Below are positions 13,994-18,691 of a stretch of DNA of 18,691 nt, piece by piece. Below the pieces are notes generated by a model, which saw only the letters and a program-made list of their open reading frames with translations, was not told where the DNA came from and did not search any database. Position numbers and translations under genes: made by a program. This stretch comes from Syntrophaceae bacterium (GTDB lineage: Bacteria; Desulfobacterota; Syntrophia; Syntrophales; UBA2210). The DNA lies in NCBI GenBank assembly GCA_030619435.1, contig JAUXBI010000002.1, positions 1 through 18,691 of the forward strand, given 5' to 3'. Position 1 is the first letter of the stretch. Every line of letters begins with the position of its first letter.

Positions 13994-14881
13994 ATGATAA
14001 GAAGCATGACAGGTTATGGAAGAGCGGAATCCAGCACTCTTGCGGGGAAAAAACTGGTTGTCGAAATCAAATCTCTCAACCACAGAAATCTGGAAAGCAG
14101 TATACGGTTACCTGTTTTTCTCGCCCCCCTGGAGGTAGATATCAAGAAAAGAGCAGGGGAACGGATTTCGAGGGGAAGAGTTGAGATAAACATCAGGATA
14201 GATTCAGAGCCGGGTGCAAATGGTGGAGATAATCTGGAGGCAAATCTTCCTCTCATCAGCAGTTATTATTCTTTAATGACAGACCTGAAGGAGAAATTCA
14301 ACCTCAGCGATGAGATAACACTGAATACACTTGTTAATCTAAAAGGCAGCATCTATATTTCCGAAGTGGAAATTGACCCTGAAGAAGCCTGGGATACAAT
14401 CCGCAAGGCGCTGGATGATTCAATTGATTCCCTGATACATATGAAGGAGGCTGAAGGCAGACTTCTCTACGAGGATTTTGTCGCGCGCATTGGTACAATC
14501 AGCGATTACATAAAGAAGCTGGAGTCAAGGATTCCACAGGTGACTGACGATTATCGGGAAAGACTTTCGGAGAGAATCCGGGATCTGGCAGACGGCATGG
14601 AGTATGATGAATCAAGGTTAATCCAGGAAGTCGCAATAATGGCTGAAAAGAGCGACATCACCGAGGAAATCGTACGCCTTAAAAGTCACATGAAGCAGTT
14701 TGGTGAAATGCTGAACAGTGATGCCGCCATAGGCAGAAAAATGGATTTCCTGTTTCAGGAAATGCACAGGGAAATAAACACAATAGGATCCAAGAGCAAC
14801 GACCTTACGATATCCGGTAATGTAATAGAAATAAAGACAGAGCTTGCAAAGCTGAGAGAACAGGCGCAGAATGTTGAGTAG
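13994..14881 (+). CDS. yicC: YicC/YloC family endoribonuclease
   Basis: A 295-residue member of the YicC family; E. coli YicC is an endoribonuclease that affects small-RNA (RyhB) turnover, and the family is often next to gmk. The N-terminal domain begins with the typical MIRSMTGYGRAE and has VEIKSLNHRNLE (23-34) and ISRGRVEINIRI (58-69). The C-terminal DUF1732 part has RLIQEVAIMAEKSDITEE (208-225), HMKQFGEML (232-240), GRKMDFLFQEMHREINTIG (247-265) and ends in IKTELAKLREQAQNVE. Length is standard. The ATG has GGAG 8 bases upstream. It precedes gmk by 60 bases; the small DUF370/RemA gene often found between the two in relatives is absent. Confidence 0.94.
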   Translation: MIRSMTGYGRAESSTLAGKKLVVEIKSLNHRNLESSIRLPVFLAPLEVDIKKRAGERISRGRVEINIRIDSEPGANGGDNLEANLPLISSYYSLMTDLKEKFNLSDEITLNTLVNLKGSIYISEVEIDPEEAWDTIRKALDDSIDSLIHMKEAEGRLLYEDFVARIGTISDYIKKLESRIPQVTDDYRERLSERIRDLADGMEYDESRLIQEVAIMAEKSDITEEIVRLKSHMKQFGEMLNSDAAIGRKMDFLFQEMHREINTIGSKSNDLTISGNVIEIKTELAKLREQAQNVE

Positions 14882-14941
14882 TTTAAGGTTTCTGAGCCAG
14901 AGTAGGAAATAAGATAATGCAGCCATAAAGGTTTGGACATC

Positions 14942-15553
14942 ATGAAACATACGAGGACACAGGGACTTCTTATTGTCATTTCCGCCCCTTCAGGCGCAGG
15001 CAAAACCACCATATGCAAGCGACTTCTGGATGAATTCCCCGACCTGTATTTTTCCGTATCTTGCACTACACGTCCCCCACGGAAAGGCGAAAAAGACGGG
15101 AGGGATTACCACTTTATCTCCATGAAGAAATTCAAGGACAGGATAGGTAAAAATGAGTTTGTAGAGTGGGAAGAAATCTACGGTCATTTCTACGGCACGT
15201 TAAAAAAGGAAATAGAGGACCTGACCGAAAAGGGTCATGACGTAATCCTGGATATAGATATTAAAGGAGCCGGCAATGTAAAGTCAATGTATCCCGAAGG
15301 TGCGTTTGTCTTCATCATGCCTCCATCCGTAGAAATTCTGAAGGAGAGACTGAGAAAACGCGGTTCAGAAACCGATGCTGTGATAAAGATGCGCTTCGAC
15401 AGGGCTATGGAAGAGGTAAAAGAAAATGAACGGTATGATTATGTGATATTTAATGATATACTGAGCGATTCTGTCGATATAATGAGATCTATATATATAG
15501 CAGAAAGAAATAGAAGGCCCCGTCTGCAAGCCAGGATAAACGATTTTTATTGA
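14942..15553 (+). CDS. gmk: Guanylate kinase
   Basis: Gmk converts GMP to GDP with ATP in purine nucleotide synthesis. The ATG at 14942 (MKHTRTQG, 203 residues) is preferred, with AAAGG 10 bases upstream; an in-frame TTG at 14933 sits too close to that site. The P-loop is SAPSGAGKTT (14-23). The GMP-binding segment shows SCTTRPPRKGEKDGRDYHF (40-58) and VEWEEIYGHFYGT (74-86), and VILDIDIKGA (101-110) precedes the lid region with RLRKRGSE. All catalytic regions look intact. It is followed after 21 bases by rpoZ, the common gmk-rpoZ arrangement. Confidence 0.97.
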   Translation: MKHTRTQGLLIVISAPSGAGKTTICKRLLDEFPDLYFSVSCTTRPPRKGEKDGRDYHFISMKKFKDRIGKNEFVEWEEIYGHFYGTLKKEIEDLTEKGHDVILDIDIKGAGNVKSMYPEGAFVFIMPPSVEILKERLRKRGSETDAVIKMRFDRAMEEVKENERYDYVIFNDILSDSVDIMRSIYIAERNRRPRLQARINDFY

Positions 15554-15574
15554 ATAACCGGAGGTATATAACGC

Positions 15575-15853
15575 ATGGCAAGAGTTACTGTAGAGGATTC
15601 TTTGGAAAAAGCAAAAAACAGATTTGCACTGACACAGCTTACTACTCAAAGGGTAAAACAACTACTCAAGGGGTCAAAGCCCCTCAGCGTAAAAAAAGAC
15701 AATAGGGAAATCGTTACTGCTTTGAGGGAGATAGCGGAAGGGAAAGTGCAATACTCCCATCCTGAGATTCTCAATGCCCTGTCAGCAGACGTTGAAATCC
15801 TTGAGACTACGGAGAGCAACACTGATGTTACCGAAGATGCAAGCACTGAGTAG
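15575..15853 (+). CDS. rpoZ: DNA-directed RNA polymerase omega subunit
   Basis: Omega (92 residues) binds the beta' subunit and aids RNA polymerase assembly; in some bacteria it contributes to the ppGpp response. The N-terminus MARVTVEDSLEKAKNRFALT and the ALREIAEGKV segment (49-58) are typical, followed by the variable acidic tail rich in T, E and D. A strong GGAGG site precedes the ATG. It follows gmk closely and its 3' end overlaps pyrF by 17 bases; spoT/relA, the frequent neighbour elsewhere, is not here. Confidence 0.95.
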   Translation: MARVTVEDSLEKAKNRFALTQLTTQRVKQLLKGSKPLSVKKDNREIVTALREIAEGKVQYSHPEILNALSADVEILETTESNTDVTEDASTE

Positions 15854-16580
15854 AAACAGTCGAAGCAAACTGATATTCGCCCTGGATCTGGGAGAAGATA
15901 TGGATGAGGCCATAAGGTGGGCCGATCTCCTGAAGGATCATGTGGGAATGCTTAAGATAGGAAAGGAAGCATTTACTCGCTTCGGCCCTTCTATCGTCTC
16001 AAGGATAATAGAAAAGGGTGAAAATGTCTTCCTCGATCTGAAGTTTCATGATATTCCGAACACCGTCGCAATGGCCTCTGAGGCTGCGGTAAAACTGGGT
16101 ATTTCCATGCTCAACATACACGCACTTGGTGGAAACGAAATGATGGAACGGGCTGTCGATTCTGTCAATAATACTGCGAGAGTCATGGGCATTGTCCCTC
16201 CGATGCTACTTGCGGTAACTGTTCTTACAAGTCTGGATGATTCGAATCTTGAAGCGATGGGGTTCAACTGTTCCACCAGAGAGCTTGCCCTGAAACTCGC
16301 AGTGTCAGCCAGAAAAGCAGGCGTCTCCGGAGTTGTGGCGTCCGCCCAGGACGTAATCCCGATACGGGAGGCATGCGGGAAAGACTTTATCATCGTAACC
16401 CCGGGTATAAGGCTGGGCAGCAAGGTGGCAGGCGACGACCAGAAAAGAGTGTTGACTCCGAGGGACGCCATCACAATGGGTGCGGATTACATCGTGGTGG
16501 GCAGGCCAATAAGACTGGCTGATGATCCCGTGGCTGTCGCTGACAGGATTAGCGAGGAAATATCCAAGGGACTCGCGTGA
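15837..16580 (+). CDS. pyrF: Orotidine-5'-phosphate decarboxylase
   Basis: PyrF decarboxylates OMP to UMP, the last step of de novo pyrimidine synthesis. I choose the ATG at 15837 (MQALSRNSRSKLIFALD, 247 residues), since the longer frame back to 15774 is all inside rpoZ and adds residues unlike the family. Conserved features are IFALDLG (13-19) at the first strand, the catalytic DLKFHDIPNT (67-76; D67, K69, D72), VVASAQD (166-172), VTPGIRL (187-193) and VVGRPI (220-225). The ribosome binding site is weak and the start lies 17 bases inside rpoZ, so translation is probably coupled to rpoZ. All catalytic residues are intact. Confidence 0.96.
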   Translation: MQALSRNSRSKLIFALDLGEDMDEAIRWADLLKDHVGMLKIGKEAFTRFGPSIVSRIIEKGENVFLDLKFHDIPNTVAMASEAAVKLGISMLNIHALGGNEMMERAVDSVNNTARVMGIVPPMLLAVTVLTSLDDSNLEAMGFNCSTRELALKLAVSARKAGVSGVVASAQDVIPIREACGKDFIIVTPGIRLGSKVAGDDQKRVLTPRDAITMGADYIVVGRPIRLADDPVAVADRISEEISKGLA

Positions 16581-16653
16581 TAGAAAGATCGGGGCGTATA
16601 TCTCTCAACGCCCTGCCGTTTCAATCTCCATGTCCCTGATCAGAGGAAGTACA

Positions 16654-17406
16654 ATGCAGGTAATCTATGGGGTTCACCCTGTTGCAGAGGCTCTGAGAGA
16701 CGGCGGGAAAATAGAAAAGATTGTCCTGCTCAAGGGCGGGAAGCAGAGCGGCATCCGGGAGATTCTGGAAATCGCGACCCGGAGGGGGATACCAGTAGTC
16801 TACAGAGACAGGGAATACCTGAATGTCACCGCCGGCGCCAGACAGCATCAGGGCGTTATCTGTATATATGAGGAATATCGCTATACCAGCATAGATAATG
16901 TTCTAACCGATTGTAAATCCCGGGAGAATGCTCTAATCCTCATCCTTGACAGCATTACGGATCCCCAGAATCTTGGTTCGCTCATAAGAACGGCTCTCTG
17001 TTTTGGCGCGTCTGGTGTTATTATCCCTGAAAATCGCGCTGCATCTATCACACCCGCTGTAATCAAGGCTTCAGCGGGAGCGGCCATGCATCTCCCGATT
17101 GTCATGGTGGTAAATATATCAAGAACAATCGACAACCTGAAAGAAGAGGGCTTCTGGATATACGGAGCCGACGCCACACGCGGGAAGAGCCTGCATTCCC
17201 ATGACTACAGCACTCACATGGGTCTTGTAATGGGAAGTGAGGGAAAGGGAATAAGGCCGCTTGTCAGAAAGAAATGCGATTTTCTGGTCTCCATACCGAT
17301 AACAACTATCATCGATTCTTTGAATGTATCTGTATCTGGAGGCATTATTCTATATGAGATGACTCGTAATTGGAATTCCCTGAAAATTCAGGAGAAAAGG
17401 GGGTAA
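16654..17406 (+). CDS. rlmB: 23S rRNA (guanosine-2'-O-)-methyltransferase RlmB-like, TrmH family
   Basis: A SPOUT (TrmH-type) 2'-O-ribose methyltransferase, most like RlmB, which modifies a guanosine in the 23S rRNA peptidyl transferase region. The ATG at 16654 (MQVIYGVHPVAEAL, 250 residues) has AGGAAG just upstream; the longer frame to 16522 overlaps pyrF. The N-terminal L30e-like substrate-binding domain covers about 1-75. Motif 1 is DPQNLGSLIRTA (103-114; N106, R112), motif 2 LVMGSEGKGIRPLV (191-204; E196) and motif 3 DSLNVSVSGGI (221-231). In motif 3 the usual IPM-x-G before SLN is IPITT here, so the conserved glycine is T218. The exact RNA target is inferred. Confidence 0.88.
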   Translation: MQVIYGVHPVAEALRDGGKIEKIVLLKGGKQSGIREILEIATRRGIPVVYRDREYLNVTAGARQHQGVICIYEEYRYTSIDNVLTDCKSRENALILILDSITDPQNLGSLIRTALCFGASGVIIPENRAASITPAVIKASAGAAMHLPIVMVVNISRTIDNLKEEGFWIYGADATRGKSLHSHDYSTHMGLVMGSEGKGIRPLVRKKCDFLVSIPITTIIDSLNVSVSGGIILYEMTRNWNSLKIQEKRG

Positions 17407-17408
17407 AT

Positions 17409-18617
17409 ATGCCTGTATACCTGTGGGAAGGTACGACAAAAAAAGGCGAGATCAAAAAGGGTGAAATGGAAGCCCCCGATGAAAGCGCTGTGAGAATCCA
17501 GTTGCGTCGCCAGCGCATCAGGCCCGGGAGCATAAAGAAAAAACCTAAGGATCTCTTCGAAAACATCCCCTTTCTACAACAAAGGGTCAAGGAGAAGGAC
17601 ATAGTGGTATTCGCGCGTCAGTTTGCCACCATGATCAATGCTGGGCTACCCATTATACAATGTCTGGATCTGTTGGGCGAGGAGGAACAAAACAAAACCT
17701 TTGCAAAGATTATCAAATCGATAAAAGAGGATATCGAGGGTGGAAGCTCTCTATCCGATGCCCTGAAAAAGCATCCGGATGTGTTCAATGAACTCTTCAT
17801 AAATCTGGTCGCTGCCGGCGAGGCGGGCGGCATCCTGGATGTAATCCTCAATCGTCTGTCCGCATACATGGAAAAGGCAATGAATCTGAAAAGAAAGGTA
17901 AAGGGCGCCATGACCTATCCAATCAGCGTTCTTGTGATTGCCATAGCGGTTGTCACTCTGCTCCTGTATAAGGTTGTTCCCGTCTTTGACGATTTGTTTT
18001 CAAGTATGGGATCGGCGCTGCCGGGTCCCACACAGTTTCTCGTAGATATGAGCCGTTTTGTCCAGAACAATATATTATACATGATAGGTTTTATCGTCTT
18101 CGCCGTCTTCATCTTCAGAAAATATTACAGGACTGAAGGTGGAAGACTCCGGATAGACCGCATGGTACTCAAGCTGCCCGTCTTTGGTATGTTGCTCAAG
18201 AAGGTTGCCGTGGCAAAATTTTCAAGAACCCTTGCCACCATGATGAGCAGTGGCGTTCCGATACTTGACGGACTCGAGATTGTGAGTAAAACAGCGGGCA
18301 ATAAAGTCGTTGAGAATACCCTGATGAACACTAGGAAGAGTATAAGTGAGGGCAAGACAATAGCGGAGCCCCTGTCGGAATCAGGAGTATTTCCCTCCAT
18401 GGTTGTTTCCATGATATCAGTCGGTGAAAACACAGGCGCTCTGGATGCCATGCTGGAAAAGATCGCCGATTTTTACGATGCCGAGGTTGACACGGCGGTT
18501 GACGCAATGACTGCACTGCTTGAGCCCATAATGCTGGTATTCTTGGGCGGAGTTGTGGGGGGGATGATAATAGCCCTTTATCTTCCAATCTTTTCCATGG
18601 CGGGCGCGATCGGGTAG
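17409..18617 (+). CDS. pilC: Type IV pilus / type II secretion inner-membrane platform protein (PilC/GspF family)
   Basis: PilC/GspF forms the inner-membrane platform on which the assembly ATPase works to build type IV pili or the type II secretion pseudopilus. The ATG at 17409 (MPVYLWEGTT, 402 residues) has AAAGGGGG upstream; the longer frame from 17370 overlaps rlmB. Two T2SSF domains (about 66-189 and 269-391) each carry the FARQFATMINAGLPI / FSRTLATMMSSGVPI type repeat. Transmembrane helices lie at about 168-192, 222-240 and 371-397. The N-terminus VYLWEGTTKKGEIKKGEMEA is closer to PilC than to GspF. It starts 2 bases after the rlmB stop, so it is cotranscribed with a non-pilus gene; other pil genes may follow beyond the window. 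Confidence 0.93.
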   Translation: MPVYLWEGTTKKGEIKKGEMEAPDESAVRIQLRRQRIRPGSIKKKPKDLFENIPFLQQRVKEKDIVVFARQFATMINAGLPIIQCLDLLGEEEQNKTFAKIIKSIKEDIEGGSSLSDALKKHPDVFNELFINLVAAGEAGGILDVILNRLSAYMEKAMNLKRKVKGAMTYPISVLVIAIAVVTLLLYKVVPVFDDLFSSMGSALPGPTQFLVDMSRFVQNNILYMIGFIVFAVFIFRKYYRTEGGRLRIDRMVLKLPVFGMLLKKVAVAKFSRTLATMMSSGVPILDGLEIVSKTAGNKVVENTLMNTRKSISEGKTIAEPLSESGVFPSMVVSMISVGENTGALDAMLEKIADFYDAEVDTAVDAMTALLEPIMLVFLGGVVGGMIIALYLPIFSMAGAIG

Positions 18618-18691
18618 AAATATAGCATCATGAGCTGCCCCGTGGAGTATTAGACTTTACAGATTTCGGACTGTTTTTTAAGGGATTAGAA

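Noticed and set aside
18618..18691. Terminator or start of another gene after pilC
   Set aside because: A weak CAG/CTG pairing precedes a T-run near 18672-18680, but the stem is too short to claim, and no coding frame with a family signature starts before the window ends.
1..18691. Defence system, prophage, CRISPR array or biosynthetic cluster
   Set aside because: Every substantial open region is explained by core envelope, translation or nucleotide genes; no integrase, transposase, toxin-antitoxin, Cas or repeat-spacer structure is visible.

Overview
The window reads as an ordinary, well-packed chromosomal stretch from a Gram-negative bacterium with an LPS-bearing outer membrane. Gene content and order (lysS-lolC-lolD-bamA-skp-lpxD-lpxA-lpxB-lpxK on one strand; hldA/rfaE1-DUF4416-yicC-gmk-rpoZ on the other) match what I know from Desulfobacterota (the former Deltaproteobacteria), perhaps a Syntrophales-like lineage. 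That placement is inferred from gene order and protein style, not from a marker search. I see no phage, insertion sequence, CRISPR array, tRNA or rRNA, and I do not recognise a clearly new biological system.

The left two thirds (about 46-12205) is one long minus-strand block, transcribed right to left. It begins with lysyl-tRNA synthetase, followed by the lipoprotein-release transporter (LolC/E permease and LolD ATPase), the outer-membrane protein assembly factor BamA with an extra N-terminal TolB-like domain, and the periplasmic chaperone Skp. Then come the lipid A enzymes LpxD, LpxA, LpxB, LpxK and an LpxL-type late acyltransferase. Most genes are tightly spaced or overlapping. The block therefore makes and installs the components of the outer membrane: lipoproteins, beta-barrel proteins and lipid A. 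Two genes that usually sit in such clusters are missing: fabZ (expected between lpxD and lpxA) and lpxI (expected between lpxA and lpxB). The second site is instead a 301-base gap rich in inverted repeats.

A short divergent intergenic region (about 12206-12396) carries plausible promoter elements in both directions. The right third (12397-18617) is a plus-strand block: heptose-7-phosphate kinase (inner-core LPS), a DUF4416 protein, YicC-type endoribonuclease, guanylate kinase, RNA polymerase omega, orotidine-5'-phosphate decarboxylase, an RlmB/TrmH-type rRNA 2'-O-methyltransferase and a PilC/GspF-type inner-membrane platform protein. The spacing suggests rpoZ-pyrF-rlmB-pilC are cotranscribed.

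The observations most worth a second look are non-coding. Two near-identical TCCCGA/TCGGGA hairpins lie just behind stop codons at distant loci, each followed by a third segment that can pair alternatively. The lpxA-lpxB gap is rich in inverted repeats. On the protein side, note the TolB-like/BamA fusion and a substituted glycine in motif 3 of the RlmB-like enzyme. Several genes have better start codons than their longest open frames; these are given in the entries.
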